Assembly: GCA_016802295.1 (NCBI GenBank)
Contig: JAESIW010000118.1
Location: forward strand, 257,727 to 321,726
Reading direction: 5' to 3'
Length of the DNA: 64,000 bases
Source of the DNA: Brachionus rotundiformis
Taxonomy: Eukaryota > Rotifera > Eurotatoria > Ploima > Brachionidae
Each line of letters starts with the position of its first letter. Position 1 is the first letter of the stretch. Shown piece by piece: positions 47,179-59,964 of this stretch. Made by a program: the position numbers and the translations under genes. The notes under the pieces were generated by a model. It searched no databases. It saw only the letters and a list, made by a program, of their open reading frames with translations, and was not told the DNA's origin.

Positions 47179-50100
47179 TTTTTCAAATTAAAGTCTAATC
47201 AAGTGTCCCTGATTTTTGGGATAAATTTAAGTACTCTAAAGTAAAATTTAAATTAAAAGTGCTAAGAAAACCAAGTTTATTATGAATTTTTGCAGAAAGA
47301 GTGAATAGAGCGAGATTGAAAATCACTTGTTTGCTAAGCTATGGAAAGCATTGCTTTCTGTGTCGAGAATTTTTTTTGCTTGTCAGTGAATATTTAAAAA
47401 AAATTAATAATGAACTCTATGTCTTTTTGATAAAAGACAGAGGGGTTTTGTTTTTTATTCATACTCATAGCCTCTTTTTTTTTATTTTTACTTATTTTCG
47501 AATACCTTTATATCCAAAGCAATTTGCTTTGAAATTATTTTTATTACTTTTTCTATGTCAAACGAAATATTGGAGTAAATATTAACAAAATAGCTAAAAT
47601 AGAAAAAAAAAATGAAAAATAGAAAAATATTTTATTTAGTTCAAAGCCCATAAGTTAACCTTTATTGGCCATTAGTTCCAAATTAGTATGCTCTAGCTTA
47701 AATATCAAATACACCTCCTGAACACTTGAGTTAGGTTTAATTATCATCTATCTTATTTTAAAAGTTATTTATCTTATTTCGGAATTTTTTGCCAAGCTAA
47801 CAAAAAATACCTTTTTAAGCATAATTTATCAAAAGATGAGCTTTTAGAAATTCAAAGTCGATTGCGTGACTGCTTTTTATTCTAATTTAAACAATCTAAA
47901 ATTATTAATGTTAATTTTTTAAATTGAAATTTAAAAGAAATAAAATAGTGACCATTTTGAGCATAAATTTTAATTACTTATCACTGCATCCATAGCAACT
48001 GTGATTGATCTGTTTATATGTTTCTATCAATATCACAAATTGATTTTTAATAAAAGATCTTAAAAAAAAGAAAAAATGAATAAAATTCTTGAAATAATCC
48101 TTCTAATTGAACCCGTTTCCTAATTTAGAAATTTGAACGGATAAATTAATCTTAATTGCGTGTGTAGAAATCAATTTTTGTAATAGTTTGCCAACGACAA
48201 AGCGTCCAGCTGCAATTAACTTCAAAAGTTATTGCTATTAGAATAATTAGATAATTTTAAATACTTTAATGAATCATTAGCAAAATAAAGAAGCTAAAAT
48301 TTAGAAAAAATGCAATCAGATAAGTTTCACCTTAAATTAATTAATCATTTTTTTAGTATTTATGTTTTGTTTATTGGCCCAGAAATTCGATCTAAAAGCA
48401 AAACTATTCTGTCTATAGGCATCTCTTGAGAGTACTTGAGCTTGTTGTGTGGTCTGATTAGCTTTTTTGTTTAAACATTTAAATGCCAAGTTGAAAAATA
48501 AATAAATGTATCATTTATTCTAACTGACAACAGCAAGACAAGATTTTCCTCTAGGACCTATTTTAAATTGATCAATTAAAATCTAAATTATTGATTAATT
48601 TTGCTTTTAGTTTAAAATTTATTTGGAATAAATACAAAAAATAAACAAAATATTTAAACATATAAAAAAGGAATTTATCTTTATTATAAATAATCTGAAT
48701 AAAGCTTTATTTAAAATTCATGTTTTATTCAAAACCGGAATAATCAATAAATAAGAGCTAATCTTAAGAAAGAAGATGAAAGCTCAATAATGACAAATTA
48801 ACGAGTCTCAAAGCATTGATTTTTAATAATTCAGACTGTTGGGAATCCCTTGGGATCTTCTTAATCTAGGCAATTATTCTCGCTAGTTGAACAAGATTAT
48901 CTTAACTTTTTTCTTTTACCAACTACCAACTTTTTCAAATGCCTTTTCTTTTTGGGTTTAAGAAAAAATATCATAAGATATTCAAATTTCTTACATTTTT
49001 TCAAGTTTATAAGATAGATATATAGTTCGAGCGACCTAGTTTAGACTTTGAAATTATCTTTGGTATATAAAAAAAGACAATCGATATGCGAGATTTGGCC
49101 ATTAATCAAAATTTGAATCAAGATAAATTAATGATTAATAGCATAAAATTTCATTTTAGTGTGCTTGTGTTAAGTTGAAAATAGTTTTTAATTTCTGGAT
49201 TTATTTTGATGGGTTTCGTACACAGGTAAAAAATAAAAAGAATAAAAAAAATTTATTTGGATTTAAAAATTGATGCTCAAATGGTCAAAAATTGGCTATT
49301 ACCCCATTCATAATTAGCTATTCCAAATTCATAAGCAATATTCAAATGTCACTGATAAAAAAAGAATAGCAATTTTAACAAATATTTATATTTAATTTTG
49401 ATTAATAAAAAAGTGACTTAAAATAGGAGAAGTTTTTTATGTTGACTTAATTTTGAGCTTTTTTAATTATTGTAATAAAAAAGTTTGGATTCGAAAACGA
49501 ATTCAAAAGTTAAAAGCAATTAATAGACAAAAAACATTTAAAGTTTTATAGAGCTGTGCCAAAATTGTTAATAGACAACAAATTTTAGAGATAAATAGAC
49601 AAAACATTTACCTGAACCAAAACACAATTCTTCAAACTAGATAAAAGTCCTTATAATGAGCTAATATTAGTAAAAAAATTTTACTAAAAATTTGAAAGCT
49701 TTTAATTTATCTTTTAACAACAGTTATGCATAATAAATATACATTTCTATTTCTTAAAAACAAATTAAAACCTACCATTATGTCTGGCGATGAAAGCATT
49801 CAAGATCAAGCAACTTAATCAATTGTATAAATAATTTTTTTATGTTCTAAAAAATATGATCAAAAAACATCTGAATACATTTTTTAAAATTCAGTGAGAA
49901 TATTAATGCAATATGATTCAAATAAAATATAAATTTTAGACAAAAAAACAAGATTTTCATCAATTTGTTTTGACGAAAAAGTACTTAAAATTTGTAAAAT
50001 TAAATTGCGTAGTAGCTAAGATATAAATTAACAAGTAAAAAAAAAACATACATTATTATGTTATATTATGTTGAAATTTTGAATAGCGTATCTTAGCCAG

Positions 50101-52669
50101 TAATTTTATTCTTAGGTGAAATAATTAGTTTTTAATGATAATTAAAATTTTGAAGCAACATATTTAAAAATCCGCATCAGCTTAATATATATTATAATGT
50201 TAATTTCTAAATTTTGATAAAAAAAATTTAGTAAACTTTGAAACATTTGATTGATTTTAGAATATATTCACAATAATATTTTTGAATTTAATTGGAAAGA
50301 AAAATAAAACAAATATTTATCAATCAAAGAAATATAGCCTTCCTTAATATTGGCACCTAAGAAAAATATTTAAGTCAAATTAAATTAAAATACCAGACAA
50401 TTATTAAAATATGTTATGTTTTTAATTGAATCTACGTAAACCTCTTTTAAGATAAAAACGAGACTTACCACTTATTTTTAAAAGTATTTATTTTTTCAAG
50501 TGATATTTCCCCTAAAATAAAAAAAATTAATCTAGAAATAAAAACTCGATATAATTATTAATATTCTTCATTTTTAAAGCTAATTTTAAATATTTAAATG
50601 ATATCTATATTGAAAATTGAACTGAATTTGAACTATTGGTTTTGAAACTTGCTATCAATTATCAACAAATAATTTAATCTGATTTAAATTTTTTATTATT
50701 ATTTTCATAGATTCAAATATCATATCTATTTTTCAAAACCAAAAGTAATCTTAAAAAAATGATAAAACAATTAGAAATTACTCATACTTGCTGATTGCTA
50801 AACAAAAACTTAGCTTTTCACATTAGAATATTTAATAAAAATCATATAATATTTTGAAAATATATTTTTAAGCGATTTAAAATCGTTTCAGGCCAATTTA
50901 AGAATTATTCTTTTCGTATATTTTTTATTTTATTTTTTTGTAAGCTAAATTAATCTATGTTTTAAAATAAAAATATAATCCAATGTTATTTTAAGAAATT
51001 TTTCGAAAATTCTTAATAAATATATGACTGATAAATAAGTTTAATGTTTCCATCGACATTTTTTTGAAAGTGACCATGAATTAAAAACTATAGAGAAAAT
51101 TTATTTGTGACATCTCAATTATTAAATAAAAACCGTAAAAATTTCACTCCAAATTTTTATTTAGATTATACCAAAATTAAATTTAATGAACAAAAAAAAC
51201 GACTTATTAACTCAATGCAACAAGCACCAAATTAATAAAAATAAACAATTTTCATGTCAAAATATTTAATTTATTTAATATTTTTGAATCTTATTAAAAA
51301 ATTTCAAAATTATCTATATTAGCCGGTCTAAATGTAATGTGAGTTAGTTGAGATTGACCAAAGAGGACAAAACTACAAATTAAACCAAACGTAAACAATA
51401 CAAAGCGGCATAATTTTTCTCAAGCAAAAAATAAGTTTAAAAAAGTTCCATGTTTTCTAAATGAATTAAATAGTTGGTAAAAAAAAGATTAGCAGAAAGA
51501 TAAATCTCTTGCAGTAATTAAAATATTAATTTAGTTTTTTCATCAAACTAATTTGTTTATTATTAAAAATCAAATAATTATATTTGGTATAAATATATTT
51601 CGAATTTTATAAAAAATATACTTAGATTTTAAAGTAAATTAGAGGAATTACAAGTTAAAGCCAAAGTATGGATTAAGGAGAGTTTAACAGGGCTTGATTC
51701 TTAAAAATTAAAGTTTTTTCTTTATTTTAATAAATTCTCACTTAAAAATTTTAAATTTGAGAATTAATTCAACCAGCTATGGGTGTTTAGTTTTATTACT
51801 TAAAGTTTTCAAAGTTTAAACAAATACAAGATTTGTGTACTTAAATTAAAAGAAAACCTAATATTTCAATTAAAATTAATAACTTACCTTTAAGAAATAA
51901 TTTAATTTAATTTCTTAATAAAAATTTAATTATTTTTTATTATTTCATTAAAAAATAAAATGGTTTCTAAAGTTTGTTTAGAAAAGCAAAATATCAATTT
52001 ATTTTTGGAATCTTAAATTTTAGGGAAAAAGAAATTAAAATTTAATCGAAATACTTTATTTTTTATTTCTAAAAATATTCACAAGCTAAATTATTATTTT
52101 GTTACGCAATAAGCAAAAATTATTGAACTCAATCGATATTTTTCTAAGTAAAATCGATCAGATCAAAGTAGGTTTATAAAGATTAAATATAGATTTTTTT
52201 AAAATGTTTTCTACCTTGATGATACCTATAAATTGGTTGATAAATCCGAATACTTCAAATAATATAAAATATTTCTCATTTAAACAATTAAATTGAAACT
52301 TTGAAGATTTTATTTTTTTCCAAATCTAAGAACAACTTCAGCTGGTTACTTAACAACACAAATTTTAGCTAAACAAAAAAATTAAAATTTTATCACCGTT
52401 AATTTTGTTTACTTTCATAATTATGAATGTTTTCTGTATTACATTAGACTTGCCTTGTAACACTATTTTCCAAATTTCAATTAATTCAAAAAAAAAAAAA
52501 ACGAAGCTTTTCATGTTTCACAATATTTATTTAGATTGGAAAAAAGTTTACCATAAAAACATTTTGACAGAAATTCTCATAATTTTAATTAGTTTTTATT
52601 TGAAAGTTTTAAATGCAACTAAGGTATAAACAGAATGCTTGATTAGAAAATAAATTTATCTAGATCACG
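47179..52669. other. 5.5-kb AT-rich desert
   Basis: This is upstream sequence of PKN and of the LRR gene, which diverge from it. The PKN promoter and any 5' UTR exon should lie near 47180-47700, where base composition is less extreme. A plus-strand ORF there (47301-47585) shows no protein-like pattern. I saw nothing else. Confidence 0.4.
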
Positions 52670-55600
52670 ATGCAAGCTACCAGCAAAAGTAAACTTTTAA
52701 ATTAGGGTTTATGTTGATTTTACCATGTGACACTTAAGCTTCGATTAAAGACCCCAGCATTGAGGCAATACAAAATAATAGATCATCACAAATTGAAAAT
52801 ATCTACAATCGTAATCTTCGACCAATTGACTCGGGACCAAGCCAAGTCCAAGTCGAAATTTCGGTACAGGAAAGTTTGAAACGGGAAAATACTCGCCAGT
52901 CTTTAAATTCTTATAATTTTGACTCTGAAAGCGAGGACAATAGTTACATTTACAACACTGACGCAACCACAGAATACGAAAGTATTTGCCACAGTCTTCG
53001 GATAGTTCCATGCTCAATTGTGCTTAAATCACTGTCAACCTCATCAATTAGTCTTAACAACTACGGTCTGACCTCAACTGGTATTCTGGCTTTGACATTC
53101 GCTCTCAAAGTAACATTTTACATTTAAAAAAATTTAAAAAAAATAGTGTTTATTTTTGTTTAGAATAATATAACTGTTAGTAGACTCGATTTAAGTGGCA
53201 ATGAAATAGGTGCAAGCGGCCTTAGACATCTTTCCATTTTGCTCGAAGAAAGCATTTCAATTACTGACTTGGTATTAATATTCTATTAAAATTGGCAACT
53301 AATTATCTTTTGGTAAAAGAACATTTCCAGAAATTATGTCGGCAGTGAAGGTGTTAAGTATTTAGAAGATATTTTTAAAAAAAATAGATATCTAAAAGAT
53401 GTTGATATATCAAGTAAATATTTGAAATTGTTGATGCGTTTATTTATTGTTGATTTATAGATAATAATTTTAACGATGACGACGGGGTAGTTTTGATTGA
53501 ATCATTGGAAGTAATTTTTTAGTTTATTATTTCTTAATTTTTATCTAAATTAAATTGATAACTAAATATTAAATTTGTGATCTTAAACATTATTTAATTA
53601 ATCACCAGAAGCTATTTTTTTTAAGTTTTTGGATTAAAAAATTACCATAAATTTACCATATTAGATTTTTTTTGATTAGGAAATAAGAGACGATAAAAAG
53701 TGCCATAATTATCTTTTATCATAGAAAATTAATTTTAATTTGAACAAATTTTTTTTATTAGTACTAATTGTGTTTTTTTAAAGAAAGAAAGTTAGTGAAA
53801 ATTCCCAGGTCGGAAATCTTATTTAAGATCTTATAAGATTGAATAAAACAAAAAATCCATTCAAGATCTTTTACCGTTCCTAAAAATTATCTTTGTTTTT
53901 CTTATTTAATAAGATTTTTTAAGGCTATTTTAAGGTTCTTGATTAGAATCTTAACGAATCTAGATGGAAGATTTCTTATAATATCTTAACTTGATCTTAA
54001 TTAAGATTCTTGTAAAATCTTTGCCTAAAAGTTATTAAAAGTTCCTTATAAGATCTCATTTTTAAGTATTTCAAAGTCATTTTAAGATAAGATTTTTCAA
54101 GAAAATTTTTTAAGATCTTATTTTCTAATCATGAATAATCTTTTGCTATTAAGATAATATTAAGATCTGGTAAGTTATAAGAAGAAAATATCTAAAAAGT
54201 CTTAATAAAGAATAAAATAAGAAGAAAGTAAGATTTTTAATGGAATTTTTATTTTAAAGTGTTTTTTAATAAAATGACTTTAAATATTTAATCGTGTTCA
54301 TCTTCATTTAGATACTTAATTAAATAAAAAACATTGTCACTTTCTTCATAAATAATACACTTTGATATGATATCATGAGCATTAATTATCAATATATCGT
54401 CTGTTTTTTCACAAACTGATAAAAAATTGTCAAAAATATTGTTCCGCTTTAAAATCTGAAGATTGTCTTGAATTCTTACTTTACTGTCATCAAAAAGACA
54501 TGTCTTAGTCGTTTTTAAAGCAAACAAAAGAACATGAAAAAAAAATTTTCAATCTCTATAAAATAATTAACTAAACCAAAAAACGATTTTCCTTCAACTG
54601 TGTACTTTATAGAAAAAAAATATTTTCACCAGCTTTTTTGTAATTTATAGAATGAAAATTTGAGCTTTCTATCGAAATTTTTAAACCAATAAAAACATCA
54701 TTATCAAGTTTTTCAATCTCAAATTGTTCTAGCTCAAATCGATTTAATTTTCTTTTAGAATTCGACACTAAATGTTGAACTCTTTTTTGGTTAAATTTCT
54801 TTTATCGTGTAAACTCAAAACAAAATCCCATAACTCTGAATTGTCATTATTGTGTTCAAGATCTTCTAAACGACTAAGAAGCTCAAAATGTAATCCTTCA
54901 TCTAGAAAATTTTAAGATAAATTATCAAAATCTTTCTCTAAAAGAAATCACTTGTTTCGTTTCTCTTAAAAAAAAAAAAAGATATTCTAAGATAATAAGT
55001 TTTTATTTAAATACAATTAAATTACAATTAAAGATCTTATATGGATCTTTTAAGAAAGAAAAGTCTTAATTTTACTTTTTTTCCTCCTTAGAAATCTCTT
55101 ATAAGATCCGATACCGAACCATGCAAAGTTCTGTTACTGAAAGTATAAGATCTTGTTTCAAGTTCTTTCTCAGAATAAGGTAAGTTTCTTGATCTGATCT
55201 TAAGTAAGATCTTATCAAGATTTAGGTCATGGGAAGACATCTAGTCTAACTCCGCAAAACCCTCTGTGTTTTGTTCAGCTGATTCTAAGCTAAAGACTTG
55301 GCAGTAAGGCTCTTAAATATTTTCGAGCTAAGACATTGTCACAAATATTGTCCCTACAAATTTTCCTAAGTCATATCCAAAAAGTTAATTTATTGATAAA
55401 AGAATAAATCTAAAATAATTTTATATCAAAAATCATTCATCATTTATTAATAAAAGTTAATTATTAAAAATTTTAGATTTTAGAATAAAAATTTATTAAA
55501 AAGTGGTAGTTACAAATGCTTGTTAATTAATTTAGTAATAATATATTTAATTTTAATTTAATTTAGGTAAACTGTTTTTTATATATTTACAAAAATATTG

Positions 55601-56900
55601 CCATCGAAGCTCTTTTTCATAATTATATTATTTGTAAAAATTTGTAAAAAAAGTCTATATCATCAATACTCCTAAAATATTTAATAATAAAAGTTATCAT
55701 TTATATTTTCATTTATCCAGTAAAATTATCAATTACCAATTTTTGCAACTATTAAAGTCTAAAATTTGATTATTATCATTTACTTTAAAAAAAAGCTCTG
55801 TTTAATCAATGATTGTCATTATTAAAGTTTTATTATATATAATGAGAATTTTGGATTGAATTAAAGAGTAAAAATCATAGAATAAATTATTTTTCAAAAA
55901 ACAAAGGACAGTTCAATCACACATCTAAATTTGAGTCAAAACAAATTAGGCGAAAAATCAGGTATTGCTATCGGAAAATGGTTGGCTGATAATGGCAATT
56001 TAATTGAGCTTAATTTGAGTTGGAATCATTTTAGAAAAAAAGGTGCTGTTTCGATCTGCAAGGGTATCTGGGATAACAATTATTTGAAACAAATCAACTT
56101 GGCTTGGAATGGCTTTGGAAATGAAGGTGCTGAAATGCTTGGCAAAGCTTTGGCTCACAATGTTATATTAGAAGAGCTCGATCTTCGCTCTAATCGAATC
56201 GGACCCACAGCATTTGCTAGTCTTGCTGTTTGCTTCAAAGATAATAACTCACTTAAAAAATTGATCGTAAGAGCTCATCATCAAATTTCGTTGTAAAATT
56301 TTTTTTTTCAGATTGGTAAAAATAATATTACCACCGAAGCCTTAGAAGCAGTTCTTAAATTATTTACAACATTGAATCCATTTTGTCTAGAGTTACTAGA
56401 TGTGTCCAATATAACTTTAAAACCAAGCGTAAATGATAAAATCCAAGAAGTAAAAGAGATCCATCCTAATTTCAATTGCTTGCATGGTTTTCTGAATTTC
56501 AGCAAAAAAAAAGCATACAATCCGAGCGAGGCGGCTATTATGTACATTCAAGAATACTGTCAAACGAACAATGTCAGCCTTATGGACCTTTTCGCAAAGC
56601 TAGATACAGTATAATTACAAGGAAAGACATTAAAAATTATTTAAAATTTACTATCTAGGATGGATCAATGTCGGTTTCGTACGACGAGTTCAAAGAAGGT
56701 CTTAAACAGTCGGGAATTCCAATCACCCCTGCTCAAATAGATGCGCTTATTGCATATCTTGACCGTGACGGTGACGGAGAAATAGATTTTAGGTAGAGCT
56801 ATATTTAAATTTTGGCAAAAAAATCACATTTTTTTAATTTTAATTTAGTGAATTGGTAATTGGTGAAGAACAAGTTCGAAAATCAAAAGAAAACAATTAG
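52670..56900 (+). CDS. Leucine-rich repeat protein with paired EF-hands (LRRC74-like)
   Basis: Nine exons (52670-52688, 52739-53109, 53164-53271, 53320-53413, 53461-53510, 55907-56266, 56312-56608, 56659-56792, 56849-56900) give 494 residues. The N-terminus is Ser/Asn-rich. The centre is a run of ribonuclease-inhibitor-type LRRs (LSLNNYGLTSTG style in exons 2-3, THLNLSQNKLGEKSG, ELNLSWNHFRKKGA, QINLAWNGFGNEGA, ELDLRSNRIGPTA). The end has two EF-hand loops, 432-443 (D.D.S.S...E) and 468-479 (DRDGDGEIDFSE), both with calcium ligands in place. LRRC74 proteins have this layout; their role is poorly known. Exon 1 codes only six residues and is the least certain part. Intron 5 is 2.4 kb because of a transposon. 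Confidence 0.85.
53802..55235 (-). mobile_element. DNA transposon with subterminal AAGATCTTA repeats, degenerate ORF
   Basis: The left tip TTCCCAGGTCGGAAATCTTA resembles the complement of the right tip (TTCCCATGACCTAAATCTTG). The first 440 bp and last 220 bp carry many copies of the palindrome-like AAGATCTTA. Between them lie minus-strand coding pieces: 54288-54527 (79 residues, DDILIINAHDIISKCIIYEE) and, upstream at about 54600-54910, DEGLHFELLSRLEDLEHNND and RFELEQFEIEKLDNDVFIG, joined only across a frameshift. Clustered subterminal repeats are usual transposase binding sites in hAT- and CACTA-like elements. The coding pieces match no family I recognise. The element sits in intron 5 of the LRR gene. 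Confidence 0.55.
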
Positions 56901-57035
56901 ATTATATATATGATTATTTTATAATGTTTGAAATAAACAATTTTTTTTTCAAATGATGATAAAAATAAAGAATATAAAAAAAACTGTTGATTAAAATAAT
57001 TATTATATTTATTTATTTTAAGTTACTTTTTAAAA

Positions 57036-57716
57036 ATGAAATTTTTAAAAATTATGTTGTTGGCCAGTTTTGCCAAAGCTACTGATTTTGATACAGACAA
57101 TGACGTTTCATTTAGATGCTTTCCTGAATCAGCTAATGTGCTTTTTTTAATTGATTCCTCTATGAGTTCCAATGCTAACAACTACCAAGACCTTGTAAAC
57201 AGAGTTTTACCATTTATTCTTGACCAATTTTTTGAAACGTTGTCAGAATTTTCGCTTAGTGTAGTTAGCTATTCGAAAAAATTAAAAGAAGTCATGCCTA
57301 TGCATGAAATATCTAATATTGATTTAGTTAAGACCAAAATAACCATTTTACAGCAAGCTGACGAAATACCAGACCACATACTGGCCTTGAAAAAATCAGC
57401 CTCAGTGTTCACTCATTTGCTGGACATTCCTAATTTGTGTTTATGGTTTACTGATGGCGATTTTATGGAAAATTTTTCTAAAACAGTCAATCAAGCTGAT
57501 AATTTGAAAAATTTTTGTCAAATATTCATAATGAATATTGGAAGTAATATTAACAGTATTAAATTAAGGCGTCTTGCATCAACTCCACATTTAGTTTTTG
57601 ATTCAAGTAAACTGGATGAATTTTTGAAAATAACTAAAATTGTATTCAGGAATGGTTGTCAACAGCTAATACACCGGAAATTTAAAAGTGCTGTTTTTAA
57701 ACATGAAGATTTATAA
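57036..57716 (+). CDS. Secreted von Willebrand factor A domain protein, copy 1
   Basis: An intronless ORF of 226 residues. A short hydrophobic N-terminus (MKFLKIMLLASFAKA) looks like a signal peptide. NVLFLIDSSMSSN begins a vWA fold with an intact metal-site DxSxS (Asp40, Ser42, Ser44); the alternating strands SEFSLSVVSYS and LCLWFTDGDF (Asp140) fit the rest of the site. The protein is essentially a single vWA domain of about 180 residues. It is the first of two tandem paralogues, 1.2 kb apart on the same strand. Such stand-alone secreted domains bind proteins in matrix or immunity; the ligand is unknown. Lack of introns among intron-rich neighbours suggests a retrocopy or intron loss. Confidence 0.8.
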   Translation: MKFLKIMLLASFAKATDFDTDNDVSFRCFPESANVLFLIDSSMSSNANNYQDLVNRVLPFILDQFFETLSEFSLSVVSYSKKLKEVMPMHEISNIDLVKTKITILQQADEIPDHILALKKSASVFTHLLDIPNLCLWFTDGDFMENFSKTVNQADNLKNFCQIFIMNIGSNINSIKLRRLASTPHLVFDSSKLDEFLKITKIVFRNGCQQLIHRKFKSAVFKHEDL

Positions 57717-58892
57717 ACAAATAGTCATTTTGGCTTGAATTTAAATGTTTTTTTGAGAATTGGATTTCTTCTTGAATTGAGATAACAATTGCTTCAAATT
57801 TTAAAGTATTTAAATAAATTAATATTTTTCAATTTTTTTAATTTAATTAATTTTAATCTAACATACTTCTTTTTTTTCTAATACTACTTTTATTAGACAT
57901 TGGTGATAAGATAGAAGTTTGTTAGTGATTAGCATAGAGAACATAGTTACATAAAAAAATGTAAAATAAAATTAGGATGCAATGTTCAAAACCAAAATAA
58001 TAAAACCCTTTAAAAAGTGTATATTTATTTTTTACTATACTTTTTGAATTATTTATCGTGTTTTATTAATTACAAGATTAGTTTTGAAGGCTCTTTATAA
58101 AATCAAAAATTTAGCTTTATATATTTAAATTTGATTTTCTAATAAACCAAATAATTAAATAATAGTGTTGGCGATCGATTATCAATAATCGACTAACCTT
58201 AAATCGACTTATTTTTTAGTCAATTTTTAAGAAATGTAAAATCTGTAAAAATAATAATAACTTTTATTTTATTCGTTTTTTTCAAGATATCAATTTAAAT
58301 ATTTTTTATTTTATTATTTTAAATCAGTTTAAATTTGAATTTTAAATTATTTAAAATTTTTAAAATAATAGCTAATTAAAAGAACTTCACAACCCCTTGA
58401 AAAGAAAAATTTATAAGAAATTTTATTGCTTTGTTGAAACATTGTTACCAAATCTATTTTTTTTATCAGCCATTGAGTTAAATTATTCTTCCATTTTGAT
58501 ATTTAATTGTTAGTTTTATATCCTAAACTGTTTTATCTGTACATATTGTGAAACTTACGATTGGGTAACAAACTAAAATTTCCTAAAAGGCTTAATTCCT
58601 TATTTTATTTAAAAAACTTAATCTCTCTTAGAAGTAATTTTAAGATTAAATTAAAATTTAATGATAAAACTACAAAAATAATTGACTTCTCTTAAAATAT
58701 CTGAATAGCAAATTCTGAAAAAAGGAATCAAAAAATGTTCCTCTTTTTTATAGCAAACATTTCGATAATTTTGATAAATGTTTTAATTCCGCAATCGATA
58801 TCTTTTAATTCAACTAATCTAAAACTTGCTTACCCTTCTTCAGTTAATATAAAAATATTTTTTACAGAAAATAATGATTTAAATTTTTAAAA
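57717..58892. other. Spacer between the two vWA genes
   Basis: AT-rich. A possible transposon tip (TAGTGTTGGCGATCGATTAT) lies near 58163. No gene is seen. Confidence 0.4.
58848..58855 (+). promoter_or_regulatory. TATA box candidate
   Basis: TATAAAAA on the plus strand, 45 bases before the ATG of the second vWA gene. Confidence 0.35.
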
Positions 58893-59615
58893 ATGAAATT
58901 ATCTAAAATATTTTTTTTGTTTTTTCTGATGAAAACTAGCTTGGAACAAAAATCAGTTGACATAAATTTGGCGATAGATTGCTCTCCAAAGTCTGGAAAT
59001 GTCTTGCTACTAATTGATTCTTCACCAAAAGTAAATTCCAATACTTTCTCCGATTTACTGTTTCGTATAATACCAAACATTATCCAAACATTCAATTCAC
59101 ATTTGTCTAAATTCTTCTTGAGCATTTTGCGCTACACTGACAGAGTAATCGAAATAATACCACTACAAAAAATAGATAATCCAAATTTGATAACTTCTAA
59201 GCTAATTTCAATAGAAAAAGAAACCAAGACCTCCAATGCGATAAGAGCTTTGGACAAATCAGCTCAGATATTTCAAGGATTCGAAAAAAATGCGAATGCT
59301 AATTTGTGCATTTGGTTTAGCGATGGTATTTTTGATGACAGATCGTTTGCGAGACTTGTTAAAAAAGCTGAAAATTTAAAAAATTCTTGTCAAATATTAT
59401 TTTTTAATATTGGTTCAAACGGCGATTCGATCAAGTTAAAAAGACTTGTTTCGGACAGTAACTATGTTTTTAAAATGGATGATGTAGATCGATTTCTTAA
59501 CAAGTCGATTGAAATATTTAATCTAGCCTGCATTAATCAGTCCATTAAAAAGCTTAGCTTGATCGTGTTCAAGTACAAGAATCTGAGTAAAGAATATTCT
59601 TACAGTCAAAATTAA
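58893..59615 (+). CDS. Secreted von Willebrand factor A domain protein, copy 2
   Basis: An intronless ORF of 240 residues, paralogous to the gene at 57036 along its length (NVLLLIDSSPK, FFLSILRYTDRVIEIIPL, NLCIWFSDGIF, LKNSCQILFFNIGSN, SIKLKRLVSDSNYVF). A signal peptide is evident (SKIFFLFFLMKTSLEQ). The metal site has changed: DxSxS is now Asp42-Ser-Ser44-Pro-Lys46, so the second serine is lost and metal binding may be weakened, while Asp144 of SDG is kept. This difference suggests divergence of binding function after tandem duplication. Extra Lys- and Tyr-rich residues extend the C-terminus. Confidence 0.8.
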   Translation: MKLSKIFFLFFLMKTSLEQKSVDINLAIDCSPKSGNVLLLIDSSPKVNSNTFSDLLFRIIPNIIQTFNSHLSKFFLSILRYTDRVIEIIPLQKIDNPNLITSKLISIEKETKTSNAIRALDKSAQIFQGFEKNANANLCIWFSDGIFDDRSFARLVKKAENLKNSCQILFFNIGSNGDSIKLKRLVSDSNYVFKMDDVDRFLNKSIEIFNLACINQSIKKLSLIVFKYKNLSKEYSYSQN

Positions 59616-59757
59616 ATGGTTTAATATTTATAGAATAATTTTCTAGTTAATGAATATTAAATCTAAATGTAATAATTTAGTTTATTTTTTTAATAAATAA
59701 AATTATTAATCAGTTCAAGCACAATTGTTTAAATCATTCAAATAAAATTTATTTTTT

Positions 59758-59830
59758 TGTCAAGGTAACCCAAAGCTTGGGATCTTGATAAATAATGTTG
59801 TTTTTTTTTCATTTTAATAAAATTTTAATT
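59758..59830 (-). pseudogene. Relic of the MRPL16 intron 1/exon 2 junction
   Basis: On the minus strand TTTATCAAGATCCCAAGCTT, then TGGGTTACCTTGAC, matches the end of MRPL16 intron 1 and the start of its exon 2 (TTTATCAAGATTCTAAGTTG, then TGGGTTATCCTGAC). The intron side also resembles it for about 30 bp, and the match stops abruptly. It is a short broken duplicate lying just downstream of the gene. Confidence 0.55.
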
Positions 59831-59964
59831 TAAATTCTTTAGATAAATCAAAATTGAAAAAATGTAATAAACAAACTTATCAAAGCAGGAAATCTCTTAA
59901 AAGCACGAAAAAAAAGAAGTATTTTTTTTATTTAAAATTAAATCAAAAATGGGATTTAGAATAT

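Noticed and set aside
47301..47585. 94-codon ORF upstream of PKN
   Set aside because: Phe/Leu/Lys-dominated translation typical of AT-rich noise, with no domain or splice context.
53815..55210. CRISPR-like regular repeats (AAGATCTTA)
   Set aside because: Spacing is irregular, units are short palindromes, and the context is a eukaryotic intron and transposon.
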